From: CAZFOB01 sp964520325
GTDB taxonomy: Bacteria > Actinomycetota > JAICYB01
Direction: 5' to 3'
Assembly: GCA_964520325.1 (NCBI GenBank)
Contig: CAZFOB010000019.1
Span: 1 to 64,000 of the forward strand
Length of the DNA: 64,000 bases
The notes beneath the pieces were generated by a model. It made no database searches and was not told the DNA's origin. It saw nothing but the letters and a program-made list of their open reading frames with translations. The position numbers and the translations under genes are program-made. Positions 15,343-23,381 of this stretch are shown piece after piece (position 1 is the first letter of the stretch; each line of letters opens with the position of its first letter).

Positions 15343-15722
15343 GGAGTCTGCTCGATACGCATTTCCTCCTGTGGATCGTTGCCGGCGCCGATCGTCTCGC
15401 GCGGTATCCATGGATCGAGCGCTACCAGCCGTGGGGCGTATCGCCGGTTTCGTTCCTCGAGGTCGCGTATCTGACCGAGGTCGGACGGATCGAGGCGGAC
15501 GACGCGTTCGGCGACGTCGTCCTCGACGATCCGCGCTTCGAAGTGGACGACATCTCTTTGGTCCCACTCATGCGCAACGCCGTGCCCTTGAGCTGGACAC
15601 GTGATCCGTTCGACCGTCTCCTGGCAGCTCACAGTTCGGCGCGAAGGGTGCCGCTCTGCTCCGTTGACGAAACGATCGTTCGAAACCACCGCAACGTTCC
15701 GGCAGAGGCCCGACGTACGTGA
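15339..15722 (+). CDS. PIN-domain toxin (VapC-like ribonuclease)
   Basis: 127 aa with TTG start overlapping the antitoxin stop. RSLLDTHFLLWIVAGADRL gives the first acidic residue (Asp6), SPVSFLEVAYLTEVGRI the Glu, WTRDPFDRLLAAHSS the third and PLCSVDETIVRN the fourth: the complete Mg-binding set of PIN RNases. The LLDTHxLLW start is typical of toxins paired with Phd/PrlF antitoxins. Expected to cleave tRNA or mRNA when released. Confidence 0.87.
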   Translation: MRSLLDTHFLLWIVAGADRLARYPWIERYQPWGVSPVSFLEVAYLTEVGRIEADDAFGDVVLDDPRFEVDDISLVPLMRNAVPLSWTRDPFDRLLAAHSSARRVPLCSVDETIVRNHRNVPAEARRT

Positions 15723-15746
15723 CCTGAAGTGAACTACCATTAACAG

Positions 15747-16184
15747 ATGCCGACCGAGCTCGCCATCGACGATGGGCTCTTCGTGTGGCCGTCCGAAGAG
15801 CCTGCTCTGCGCGGCAGCCGTTGCACGAACTGCGCGGTCGTGACGTTCCCGATGCAAAGCGGGTGCCCGCGCTGCTACTCGGAAGACATGCAAGAGGTCG
15901 CACTCCCCACCCGCGGCACCCTGTGGAGCTTCACCACGCAGGGGTTCCGGCCGAAGTCCGCGCCGGACGGTCCCTACACCGGTCCGGACACAACTGAGAC
16001 GTTCACCCCGTATGCCGTCGGGTACGTCGAGCTCCCGGACCATTGCAAGGTCGAAGCGCGACTGGTCGGCGCCGAGTTCGACGGGTACCGGATCGGGATG
16101 GACATGGAGCTCGCAATCGTGCCGTTTCGAACCGACGAGCATGGCAACGACATGATGACGTTCGCCTTCACACCCGTCCGGTAA
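15747..16184 (+). CDS. DUF35 OB-fold / zinc-ribbon acyl-CoA-associated protein
   Basis: 145 aa. A rubredoxin-like zinc ribbon with Cys26, Cys29, Cys40 and Cys43 (CTNC...CPRC) is followed by an OB-fold (GTLWSFTTQGFRP, PYAVGYVELPDHCKVEARLV). DUF35 proteins are obligate partners of Ltp/SCP2-type thiolases; in mycobacterial steroid side-chain cleavage the DUF35 domain of ChsH2 binds the aldolase Ltp2. Here the thiolase follows 13 bp downstream, so the two very probably form one complex. Confidence 0.88.
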   Translation: MPTELAIDDGLFVWPSEEPALRGSRCTNCAVVTFPMQSGCPRCYSEDMQEVALPTRGTLWSFTTQGFRPKSAPDGPYTGPDTTETFTPYAVGYVELPDHCKVEARLVGAEFDGYRIGMDMELAIVPFRTDEHGNDMMTFAFTPVR

Positions 16185-16197
16185 AGGAGAAAGACGC

Positions 16198-17358
16198 ATG
16201 GACGTGGCAATCGTCGGCATCGGGCTCCATCCCTTCGGGCGCTTCGACGGCGTCTCAGCCGCGGAGATGGGCGCGCACGCATCGCGACAAGCCCTGCGCG
16301 ACGCCGGGGTCGAGTGGTCCGACATCCAGGTGGCGTTCGGCGGAAGCCTCGACGAGACGGCCGCGTACCCCGACACACTCGTCAGCATGCTCGGACTGAC
16401 GGGGATCAGATTCACCAACGTCGCCAACGGTTGCGCCACCGGCGGGACAGCCATCGCGCTCGCCGCGCACGCCATCGACTCCGGTTCCTGCGATCTCGCG
16501 ATGGCCATCGGCTTCGACAAGCATCAGCGCGGCGCCTTCTCTGGCGCTGCCGGCGTGATGGGACTCGGCTCGTGGTACGGCGAAACCGGCCTGATGCTGA
16601 CCACGCAGTTCTTCGCGATGAAGATCAATCGCTACATGCACGAATTCGGCATCACGTCGAGCACGCTCGCCAAGGTTGCGGCGAAGAACTATCGCAACGG
16701 CTCGATCAACCCCAATGCGTGGCGGCAGAAGCCCTTGACCGAAGAAGAGATCCTCGCGTCGCCGATGCTGAACTACCCGCTCACGCACTACATGTTCTGC
16801 TCTCCGGACGAGGGCGCGGCCGCGATGGTGCTCTGCCGTGCCGATCAGGCGAAGAAGTACACCGACACGCCGGTCTACCTGCGAGCGGCCGAAGTCCGGA
16901 CGCGTCGCTTCGGCGCATTCGAGGTGTTCTCTCCGTGGCTCCCGATCGAGCGCACCGACTCACCGACCGTGGATACCGCGAAGGCGACCTTCGAAGCAGC
17001 AGGGATCTCCCCGTCCGACGTCCACGTCGCTCAGCTTCAAGATTCGGAATCGGGGGCCGAGATCATGCACATGTCCGAGAACGGATTCTGCGCGGACGGC
17101 GACCAGGAAGCGATGATCGCCGCCGGAGAGACCGAGATCACCGGACGTCTCCCCATCAACACCGACGGTGGACTCATCGCCAACGGTGAGCCCATCGGCG
17201 CGTCGGGGCTTCGCCAGATCTTCGAGATCTGCCTGCAACTCCGCGGCGACGCCGGCGCGCGCCAAGTGTCCGGTCCAGCCGGTGATGGCCCGAAGGTCGG
17301 TTACACGCAGGTCTACGGCGCTCCCGGCACGGGCGCCTGCACGATACTCACCACGTGA
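16198..17358 (+). CDS. Ltp/SCP2-type thiolase-superfamily protein (putative retro-aldolase or acetyl-CoA acetyltransferase)
   Basis: 386 aa, thiolase fold. VAIVGIGLHPFGRFDG opens the first half; the nucleophile loop is FTNVANGCATGGTAIALAA (Cys79). The second half has QLQDSESGAEIMHMSENGFC and GGLIANGEPIGASGLRQIFE with the GEPIGASG glycine loop. Partnered with a DUF35 protein directly upstream and overlapping (GTGA) with an enoyl-CoA hydratase. By analogy with Ltp2-ChsH2 it may cleave a beta-hydroxy acyl-CoA, releasing acetyl- or propionyl-CoA from a branched or steroid side chain. AAAGGAGAAAG precedes the ATG. Confidence 0.85.
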   Translation: MDVAIVGIGLHPFGRFDGVSAAEMGAHASRQALRDAGVEWSDIQVAFGGSLDETAAYPDTLVSMLGLTGIRFTNVANGCATGGTAIALAAHAIDSGSCDLAMAIGFDKHQRGAFSGAAGVMGLGSWYGETGLMLTTQFFAMKINRYMHEFGITSSTLAKVAAKNYRNGSINPNAWRQKPLTEEEILASPMLNYPLTHYMFCSPDEGAAAMVLCRADQAKKYTDTPVYLRAAEVRTRRFGAFEVFSPWLPIERTDSPTVDTAKATFEAAGISPSDVHVAQLQDSESGAEIMHMSENGFCADGDQEAMIAAGETEITGRLPINTDGGLIANGEPIGASGLRQIFEICLQLRGDAGARQVSGPAGDGPKVGYTQVYGAPGTGACTILTT

Positions 17359-18149
17359 GCCAGGGGGTCCGGGGGTCTTCCCCCGGCAGGAAGGTCACGC
17401 TCGAGATCCGCGATCGCGTCGCAGTCCTCACGTTGAACCGTCCCGACGCGCAGAACGCGATCAACCTCGAGCTCGCAACCGATCTTGACGAAGCAACGTC
17501 GAAGATCGCCGACGTCGGGGCTGTTCTCATCACCGGTGCCGGCAAGACCTTCTGCGCGGGCGGCGATCTCAAGGAGTTCATCGGACAGGACGACGTCTCC
17601 GCGCACATCCGAGCGGTCGTCGGACACGTCCATGCGGCCATCGCACGCCTCGACGCATCCGACGTCCCGATCATCGGAGCGATACGAGGTGCGGCGGCGG
17701 GAGCCGGTCTCGGCCTGGCGTGTGGGGCCGACATCGTGCTCGCAAGCACCACGGCGCGCTTCGTCAGTGCGTTCACAAAGATCGGACTGTCGCCGGACGG
17801 CTCGACCACCTGGCAACTCCCCCGCCTGGTCGGCATGCGTCGCACACTCGAGCTCGTTCTCACCAATCGCGTGCTCAACGCCGAGGAAGCGGCCGAGTGG
17901 GGCATCGCCACGCGCGTCGTCGCCGACGATGAGCTGGACGCGGAAGCGATGAGGCTCGCCACGGCGCTCGCGGCGGAATGGACGCACGGCATGGGTGGAG
18001 CGAGACGTCTCGTTCGCGACTCGCTCGACCGGACGCTCATGGAGCAGCTCGACGAGGAGCAGGAAACGCTCGTGGCGTCGGCGTCCTACGACGACGCACG
18101 CGAGGGGATCACTGCGTTCATCGAGAAGCGTGCGCCGAAGTACTCCTGA
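17355..18149 (+). CDS. Enoyl-CoA hydratase/isomerase family protein
   Basis: 264 aa crotonase with GTG start overlapping the thiolase stop. Oxyanion hole residues are in FCAGGDLKEF and GAAAGAGLGLACGADIVLAS; TKIGLSPDGSTTWQLPRLVG follows, where the usual catalytic Glu is replaced by Asp as in PaaG-like members. C-terminal trimerisation helices end DAREGITAFIEKRAPKYS. In this operon it would hydrate the enoyl-CoA that the thiolase-DUF35 pair then cleaves. Confidence 0.9.
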   Translation: MSQGVRGSSPGRKVTLEIRDRVAVLTLNRPDAQNAINLELATDLDEATSKIADVGAVLITGAGKTFCAGGDLKEFIGQDDVSAHIRAVVGHVHAAIARLDASDVPIIGAIRGAAAGAGLGLACGADIVLASTTARFVSAFTKIGLSPDGSTTWQLPRLVGMRRTLELVLTNRVLNAEEAAEWGIATRVVADDELDAEAMRLATALAAEWTHGMGGARRLVRDSLDRTLMEQLDEEQETLVASASYDDAREGITAFIEKRAPKYS

Positions 18150-18153
18150 ATCC

Positions 18154-19722
18154 ATGCCCAGAGCCGGACGCCGTGAGTGGATAGGGCTCGCCGTGCTGGC
18201 GCTTCCGGCGATGCTCCTGTCGATGGACCTCACGGTCTTGTATCTGGCCGTCCCGTCTCTCAGCGCCGACCTCAAACCCAGCGGTGCCGAGCTGCTGTGG
18301 ATCACCGACATCTACGGCTTCCTCATCGCTGGGTCGCTGATCACGATGGGTGCGCTCGGCGACCGGATCGGCCGGCGCCGGCTGCTGCTCATCGGGGCGG
18401 CGGCATTCGCTGCCGCATCGGCGCTGGCGGCATTCTCGACCGGTCCGCAGATGCTCATCGCGACTCGAGCGTTGCTCGGCATCGCCGGCGCGACACTGAT
18501 GCCGTCCACCCTGTCTTTGATCCGCAACATGTTCCACGACCCGGCTCAGCGCACGGCCGCCATCGGCGCGTGGGTGACGAGCTTCTCGGTCGGTGGGATC
18601 ATCGGCCCTGTGCTCGGCGGGATCCTCCTCGAACGCTTCTGGTGGGGCTCCGTCCTCCTGCTCGCTCTGCCGGTGATGGCGCTGCTGCTCATCGTCGGAC
18701 CGTTCTTGCTGCCCGAGTACCGGGACCCCGATGCCGCCCGCTTCGACGTACCGAGTGCGGCCCTGTCACTCGTCGCCGTCCTGCTGGTCGTCTACGGGGT
18801 CAAGCAGATCGCAACCAACGGCACAGCACTGCCGGCACTCTTGTCCATCACGTTCGGACTTGTGACCGGCGTTGTGTTCGTGCGGAGGCAGGGGCGGCTG
18901 ACAGATCCTCTGATCGACCTGAAGCTCTTCCGTGTGCGCGCGTTCAGCGTCTCGATCGTCACGAACATGCTCGCCATCTTCGTCATGCTCGGCACGTTCC
19001 TGTTCGTCGCGCAGTACCTGCAGCTCGTGCGCGGGATGGAGCCATTCGAGTCAGGACTGTGGCTGCTTCCGCAATCTGCCGCGTTCATCATCGGTTCGAA
19101 CCTGGCGCCGGTGATCGTCCGGCGAGTTCGTCCGTCTACCGTCATAGCATCCGGCCTCGCCATGACGGCCTTCGGTTTCGCGATACTCACCCAGCTCGGG
19201 CCGACATCGAGCCTCGCGATCCTCGTGGCATCGATGGTGCTCACAGCACTCGGGTTGGCCCAAGCGTTCACCCTCACGACCGACATGGTCGTCTCGACGG
19301 CGCCACCCGAGCGGGCGGGCGCCGCTTCGGCGCTCTCCGAGACGGGAACCGAGCTCGGCGGTGCTCTCGGCATCGCGATCCTCGGCAGCATCGGTGCCGC
19401 CGTCTACAGAAGTGAGGTGATGGACACGCTGCGCGGCCGTGTCCCGAAAGAAGCGCTGGACGCCGCACGAGACACGCTCGGGAGTGCGGTCGTTTCCGCC
19501 GAACGGCTCCCGGAGCACATCGGTGCGGCGGTGCTGGACGCAGGTCGCGCGGCGTTCACACAAGGACTGCGGCTCACAGCCGTGATCGGCTGCGTCATCA
19601 TGGCCGGGGCATCCGTCCTCGTTCTGGCCGTGCTCCGACGCACGCACGTGAGCCCGCCCCATGAACATCCGCCCCGTGAACATCGCAACGCTGTCGGGGC
19701 GGCGCCCGTCAGCAATCCATGA
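18154..19722 (+). CDS. MFS drug/proton antiporter, DHA2 (EmrB/QacA) type, 14 TM
   Basis: 522 aa. WIGLAVLALPAMLLSMDLTV is TM1 with the DHA2 motif D1 (LD.TVLYLAVPSL); motif A is LGDRIGRRRLLLIG and motif C lies in TSFSVGGIIGPVLGGILLE. Fourteen hydrophobic stretches can be counted, the last TAVIGCVIMAGASVLVLAVL. Starts 4 bp after the hydratase stop, so it belongs to the acyl-CoA operon, perhaps exporting a toxic intermediate, or is simply read through. Converges on the mazF-like toxin with a 14 bp overlap. Confidence 0.88.
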   Translation: MPRAGRREWIGLAVLALPAMLLSMDLTVLYLAVPSLSADLKPSGAELLWITDIYGFLIAGSLITMGALGDRIGRRRLLLIGAAAFAAASALAAFSTGPQMLIATRALLGIAGATLMPSTLSLIRNMFHDPAQRTAAIGAWVTSFSVGGIIGPVLGGILLERFWWGSVLLLALPVMALLLIVGPFLLPEYRDPDAARFDVPSAALSLVAVLLVVYGVKQIATNGTALPALLSITFGLVTGVVFVRRQGRLTDPLIDLKLFRVRAFSVSIVTNMLAIFVMLGTFLFVAQYLQLVRGMEPFESGLWLLPQSAAFIIGSNLAPVIVRRVRPSTVIASGLAMTAFGFAILTQLGPTSSLAILVASMVLTALGLAQAFTLTTDMVVSTAPPERAGAASALSETGTELGGALGIAILGSIGAAVYRSEVMDTLRGRVPKEALDAARDTLGSAVVSAERLPEHIGAAVLDAGRAAFTQGLRLTAVIGCVIMAGASVLVLAVLRRTHVSPPHEHPPREHRNAVGAAPVSNP

Positions 19723-20020
19723 CCGCCGCCATCGCTGCGCAGAACTCCGGCCACCGGTCGGCACCGATGCTTCCGGCGCGGCGCAAGAGACAGTCAACGG
19801 GGACGAGCTGTGCGTTGTCGAGATTGGCCACCGATCCGTCCTTGACGCCTTCGTTGGATCCGATCGCAACCTCGGTCGGTATGCCGCGCGCGGTCGTGGT
19901 CACCGGAGCGACGAGCAACCGACGCAGTCGTCCTGCAACACGCGCACGCGTCAAGACCACCACCGGCCTGATCTTGTCGAGGTCGGCCCACCACACTTGC
20001 GCATGGCCGACCGCGCTCAT
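19709..20020 (-). CDS. mazF: MazF/PemK-type endoribonuclease toxin
   Basis: 103 aa from MSAVGHAQVWWADLDKIRPV. The MazF core is present: WWADLDKIRPVVVLTRARVA, RRLLVAPVTTTARGIPTEVA, GSVANLDNAQLVPVDCLLRR and the C-terminal helix WPEFCAAMAAVMDC. Arg in KIRPV and Thr/Ser in the VTTTARG loop are the usual catalytic residues. The ATG overlaps the antitoxin stop (ATGA at 20020-20017), so the two are co-translated. Confidence 0.88.
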   Translation of the reverse strand: MSAVGHAQVWWADLDKIRPVVVLTRARVAGRLRRLLVAPVTTTARGIPTEVAIGSNEGVKDGSVANLDNAQLVPVDCLLRRAGSIGADRWPEFCAAMAAVMDC

Positions 20021-20286
20021 CGGCGCCGCGCAGCCAGACGACGCACCTCTTCGGGGATATCGCCGTCGTAGGGCAGGTCCGGCCCCGAGGGTGCTTCCCA
20101 ATTTAGGTCTGGGTCGTCCTCGTACGGATGAGCTTCCAGAGCGGATATCTCCCGGGCGGCGAGCTCGCGCTGGATAAGAACCTCGAGAGCCCGGTCGATG
20201 AGCCGTCCGTCCTTGAGCGGCAGGAGCTGCCGAGCAGTATTCAGTGCTGTGGGATCAACTGTGGTCGATATCCGAACACGTTTCAT
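20017..20286 (-). CDS. Antitoxin of the MazF module
   Basis: 89 aa starting MKRVRISTTVDPTALNTARQ. The first 50 residues fit a ribbon-helix-helix/MazE-like DNA-binding antitoxin (RISTTVDPTALNTARQLLP, RLIDRALEVLIQRELAA); the acidic tail YEDDPDLNWEAPSGPDLPYD is the expected MazF-neutralising segment. A TATACT at 20294-20299 (minus strand) ends only 7 nt before the ATG, suggesting a leaderless mRNA. Confidence 0.82.
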   Translation of the reverse strand: MKRVRISTTVDPTALNTARQLLPLKDGRLIDRALEVLIQRELAAREISALEAHPYEDDPDLNWEAPSGPDLPYDGDIPEEVRRLAARRR

Positions 20287-20357
20287 GCCATCAAGTATAG
20301 CATTAGTCCTCGCCAGAAGCCTCGTCCGCAACGAGCGGCGCCGCGAAACCCGGTAAC

Positions 20358-20376
20358 GTTAGCGGCGGATAACAAC
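20358..20376 (+). promoter_or_regulatory. Promoter-like motif GTTAGC-N5-GATAACAAC, copy 1
   Basis: GTTAGCGGCGGATAACAAC 36 bp before the F420-dependent oxidoreductase start. A nearly identical string precedes the lipoprotein gene at 30659. Either a shared -10 region (GATAAC) with an extended element or a regulator site. Confidence 0.45.
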
Positions 20377-20411
20377 TAGGCCCACAGAGGCCACCGGGGA
20401 AGGGACGGCTC

Positions 20412-21419
20412 ATGAAGATCGATGGCTTTGTCGGTGTCTATGCGGGGACCGGCGACGTCTCCGCCGGCGCAGCCGCCAAGCGCCAGGAGGACGCCGGCTA
20501 CGACGGGCTGTGGGCGGCCGAAACAAGTCACGACCCGCTGATCTCGTTGGCGCTGGCAGCGGAAGCCACCGAGCGCGTCGAGCTCGGCACGGCGATCGTC
20601 GTCGCGTTCGGCCGCAACCCGATGGACCTCGCGATCACCGCGAACGATCTGCAACTGCTTTCGAAGGGACGCTTCAACCTCGGTCTCGGCTCCCAGATCA
20701 AGCCGCATATCGAGAAGCGGTTCTCGATGCCGTGGTCGCACCCGGCGCCGCGCATGCGTGAGTTCATCCTCGCGATGCGCGCCATCTGGGATTCGTGGAA
20801 CAACGGGACGAAGCTCGACTTCCGGGGAAAGTTCTACACGCACACACTGATGACGCCGTTCTTCAACCCCGGCCCCAACCCCAACGGGCCGCCCAAGGTG
20901 TTCCTCGCCGGCGTCGGCGCGCTGATGACCGAGGTCGCGGGCGAGGTGTGCGATGGCTTCCTGTCGCACGCGTTCTCGACACCCGCGTACCTCCGCGACG
21001 TCACGATGCCGGCCCTCGAACGAGGACTCGCGAAGGCAGGCCGGTCGCGCAAAGACTTCGAGGTCACCGCGCCGGGATTCATGGTGCTCGGCAACTCCGA
21101 CGACGAGATCGAGAAGGCGTCCGTCGGTGTGCGTCAGCAGATCGCGTTCTACGGATCGACGCCCGCCTACCGCCCAGTGCTCGAGAAGCACGGTTGGGGC
21201 GATCTGCAAGGTGAGCTCAACACGATGAGCAAGCGAGGCGAGTGGGTCGAGATGGGCAAGCTCATCAACGACGACATCCTGAGCGAGTTCGCGATCATCG
21301 GAGCACCCGAAGGCGTCGCGAAGGAAGTGGAGAACCGCTACGGAGGGCTCGCGGATCGCATCGGATTCGGGATCGGCGGCAACAACGCACCGACGATCGA
21401 GAAGCTCAGAGCGATCTGA
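20412..21419 (+). CDS. F420-dependent LLM-class oxidoreductase (TIGR03617-like)
   Basis: 335 aa TIM-barrel of the luciferase-like monooxygenase superfamily. MKIDGFVGVYAG, EDAGYDGLWAAETSHDPLIS, VELGTAIVVAFGRNPMDLAI, LSKGRFNLGLGSQIKPHIEK and GPPKVFLAGVGALMTEVAGE are the usual strand ends around the F420 phosphate site. Known members are F420-dependent dehydrogenases or monooxygenases. GGGGAAGGGACGG lies upstream. Single gene. Confidence 0.88.
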   Translation: MKIDGFVGVYAGTGDVSAGAAAKRQEDAGYDGLWAAETSHDPLISLALAAEATERVELGTAIVVAFGRNPMDLAITANDLQLLSKGRFNLGLGSQIKPHIEKRFSMPWSHPAPRMREFILAMRAIWDSWNNGTKLDFRGKFYTHTLMTPFFNPGPNPNGPPKVFLAGVGALMTEVAGEVCDGFLSHAFSTPAYLRDVTMPALERGLAKAGRSRKDFEVTAPGFMVLGNSDDEIEKASVGVRQQIAFYGSTPAYRPVLEKHGWGDLQGELNTMSKRGEWVEMGKLINDDILSEFAIIGAPEGVAKEVENRYGGLADRIGFGIGGNNAPTIEKLRAI

Positions 21420-21437
21420 CCCAAGCGGCAAGCACCG

Positions 21438-22025
21438 CTATTCGTCGACGACCCGCCGCACACGGCGGCGGAGCAACGAGTCGAGACGACGCATCGCTTG
21501 GCCTATAGTCGCCTCTTCACCACTGAGGGCTGCGATCCGACTTTCGACGTAACACCAATCGATGCGATCGAAACACGCCGCGGCGACCGCGAGTGCGGAA
21601 TGGAACTCGATCCCTTCGTGGTCTTCTTGCATCGTGGCCTGCCGAAGCCGATCGAGATAGAGATCGTCGACTCGGATGATCCGGGCAACGCCATCGGCGA
21701 TCAGCGTGCGTGCTTCAGCGGAGGTTGGCTCTCGCTCCCACGGATCGAATCGATAACCGGCGAGCGCGGCCCGCACGCGCTCCTGCCGAATGCTCCGGTC
21801 CGTCGGAGTGTCCGGTTCGCCGAACGTCAGCGAGATGGGCTCACCAACCGCGCGGGCGTATCTCGTGATCAGCTCAACGGATGGAACCGATCGGCCAGAT
21901 TCGAGCCGGGACACAGCCGATTGGGTCGTCCCCATCCGGGCCGCAACTTCGCTCTGGCGAAGACCGGCCCGTCGCCGAACCCTGGCCAGTCTCCACCCGA
22001 TGATCTGAGGCGTCATGGAGCACAT
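21438..22025 (-). CDS. XRE-family helix-turn-helix regulator linked to a ParE-type module
   Basis: 195 aa. The Cro/C1 HTH is RLARVRRRAGLRQSEVAARM, GTTQSAVSRLESGRSVPSVE and LITRYARAVG (about 10-65). The C-terminal part (LIADGVARIIRVDDLYLDRL, GIEFHSALAVAAACFDRIDW) is helical and I do not recognise it. It starts 27 bp after the ParE-like toxin on the same strand, so the module may be three-component, or this gene may have its own promoter in the TATAGCGAA repeats between. ATG at 22025 or 22016. Confidence 0.8.
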   Translation of the reverse strand: MCSMTPQIIGWRLARVRRRAGLRQSEVAARMGTTQSAVSRLESGRSVPSVELITRYARAVGEPISLTFGEPDTPTDRSIRQERVRAALAGYRFDPWEREPTSAEARTLIADGVARIIRVDDLYLDRLRQATMQEDHEGIEFHSALAVAAACFDRIDWCYVESRIAALSGEEATIGQAMRRLDSLLRRRVRRVVDE

Positions 22026-22033
22026 ATATCAGA

Positions 22034-22051
22034 TTCGCTATATTCGCTATA
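22034..22051. repeat. Two 9 bp tandem repeats upstream of the XRE gene
   Basis: TTCGCTATA twice in direct succession, between the toxin stop and the XRE start. On the minus strand this reads TATAGCGAA twice, a possible -10/operator overlap for the XRE gene. Confidence 0.55.
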
Positions 22052-22052
22052 T

Positions 22053-22349
22053 TCATCGGCCGCGAAGCCACCTGTCGAGGTCGCTTCGATGAACGATCCC
22101 GAGTACGAGAATGACCCGCTCTCTTTCGATCACGTCGTACATCACGCGGTGATCCCCGACCCGGAGCCGATGAAACGAGTCCGCGACGCCGTGGATTGTC
22201 TTCACGCTCTTCCCGCGGATCCGACCTCGCTCCGCGGCTTGGGATGCCAGACGCTCGAGTGCGGCGCGGATCCGCGAGCGGGACGGTGTCTCGAGCTTTC
22301 GAAACATTCGAGCTGCTGCCGGCGAAAGCTCGACTCTGTACGACTTCAG
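22053..22349 (-). CDS. ParE/RelE-family toxin, probable CTG start
   Basis: 98 aa if it begins at the CTG (22349) that overlaps the antitoxin stop as CTGA: LKSYRVELSPAAARMFRKLE is the typical ParE/RelE N-terminus. The first ATG (22307) would remove strand 1. Core: RIRAALERLASQAAERGRIR, GKSVKTIHGVADSFHRLRVG, DHRVMYDVIERERVILVLGI and VHRSDLDRWLRG. RVGDHRVMYDV and the C-terminal strand are classic. Arg residues in HRLRVGDHRV and the end could be catalytic if it is a RelE-type mRNase; if ParE, it would target gyrase. Confidence 0.8.
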   Translation of the reverse strand: MKSYRVELSPAAARMFRKLETPSRSRIRAALERLASQAAERGRIRGKSVKTIHGVADSFHRLRVGDHRVMYDVIERERVILVLGIVHRSDLDRWLRGR

Positions 22350-22582
22350 GCGAGATCCTTCAGAGGCATCGTGCGCCCGGCGCGGAAGGCCGACCGCCCC
22401 CGCACGCGCATGCGGACGAACTCATCGGCGTTCGCCAGCACGATGTCCTCTGCATCCTCGATCGGAAGCAGGACGGCGGCCGGGCGGCCCCTTCGAGTGA
22501 TGACGTACGCCGCACCTGCCTCGACCTTGTCGATGAGCTCCGACGCCGTCGCCTTCAACTCCTTGATCCCCACCTCAGCCAC
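22346..22582 (-). CDS. Phd/YefM-type antitoxin of the ParE module
   Basis: 78 aa from the GTG at 22582, which has GGAGG 9 nt upstream (a GTG at 22591 is in frame but too close to the site). Phd fold: VGIKELKATASELIDKVEAG, AAYVITRRGRPAAVLLPIED. The tail MRVRGRSAFRAGRTMPLKDL is the toxin-binding part. A CACCTAGGTG palindrome lies about 20 bp upstream. Confidence 0.83.
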   Translation of the reverse strand: MAEVGIKELKATASELIDKVEAGAAYVITRRGRPAAVLLPIEDAEDIVLANADEFVRMRVRGRSAFRAGRTMPLKDLA

Positions 22583-22599
22583 ACCAACCACCTCCGGTA

Positions 22600-22616
22600 G
22601 TCACCTAGGTGGTCAC
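22600..22616. promoter_or_regulatory. CACCTAGGTG palindrome, putative antitoxin operator
   Basis: CACCTAGGTG (22602-22611) is a perfect 10 bp palindrome flanked by GT and GTCAC, so the GGTGAC/GTCACC-like half-sites extend beyond it. Placed just before the antitoxin's ribosome-binding site, as for autoregulation. Confidence 0.5.
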
Positions 22617-22617
22617 T

Positions 22618-23308
22618 CTACTCCGTGGCGTCCACCTCGGCGCGCGCTGCCACAACCTCGGACGTGATGAGCCCGTCGACGCCCAGTTCAACGAGCCGGC
22701 GCAGGCGAGGTGCTCCAACCGGTTCGACCCCGACGTTGTCTTCGAGGCTTCGGGCCCGCGCCGCTGCCATGAACGACTCGTCGACCATCGTGTCGGATGG
22801 ATGGACGACTCGGTGGCCGTGCGCGGTGACGTCGTCCAACAGGTCGGTGACTGGACGTCGGCTGAGGTAGAGCATGGCGGTCGCGATGTCCGGCTCCCTG
22901 GCGCAGACGAGGTCGATGCACCCGAAGTCGAAGCAGGAGATCAGGACGCGGTCCCGGTCCCCACGCGACCGCAGCACGTCACACACGAGCTCCGTGACAC
23001 GTTGCGCGGCATCGAAGGCAGGGTCTTTCGGGAAGTTCTTGATCTCGATGTTCGCGAGCATTCCGGCACACGCGCGGAGCACGTCGGGCAGAGCCGGGAC
23101 ATGATCGGGAAGATTCGGCTCGCGCGGTTTCCGCGACGGCGCGCCCGTCACGAAGGACGGCGTCGTGGATCACCACGAGCTCGTCGTCGGCCGTTGCTCG
23201 AACGTCGAACTCCACGCCGTCCGCTCCGGCGTCACGGCACCATGCGAACGACGGGAGGGTGTTGATATGCGTTTGCGAACCGTGTCCGATGATCCGCACG
23301 CTTGTCAT
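22618..23308 (-). pseudogene. Glycerophosphodiester phosphodiesterase (GDPD), frameshifted
   Basis: N-terminal part from the ATG at 23308: MTSVRIIGHGSQTHINTLPS, then AGADGVEFDVRATADDELVV and IHDAVLRDGRAVAETARAE. C-terminal part in the next frame: NLPDHVPALPDVLRACAGML, ANIEIKNFP and later ELGVDGLITSEVVAARAE. One extra base near 23113 separates the two; the fragment at 24376 keeps the unbroken frame (ARAELPDHVPAM), so the extra base is a real change in this copy or an assembly error. The catalytic HR dyad also reads GHG, and the PEN motif is lost, so the gene is probably dead. Confidence 0.75.
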
Positions 23309-23381
23309 CTCGTGATCGCGAAGTCTGCGTAGCGCATCGGTGTACCGTGGTTCGATTCCACGCGGCTTCGAAGGAGAGTGC

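Noticed and set aside
15267..16520. A 417-codon minus-strand frame
   Set aside because: Runs antisense through the PIN toxin, the DUF35 gene and the thiolase start, which have clear family motifs.
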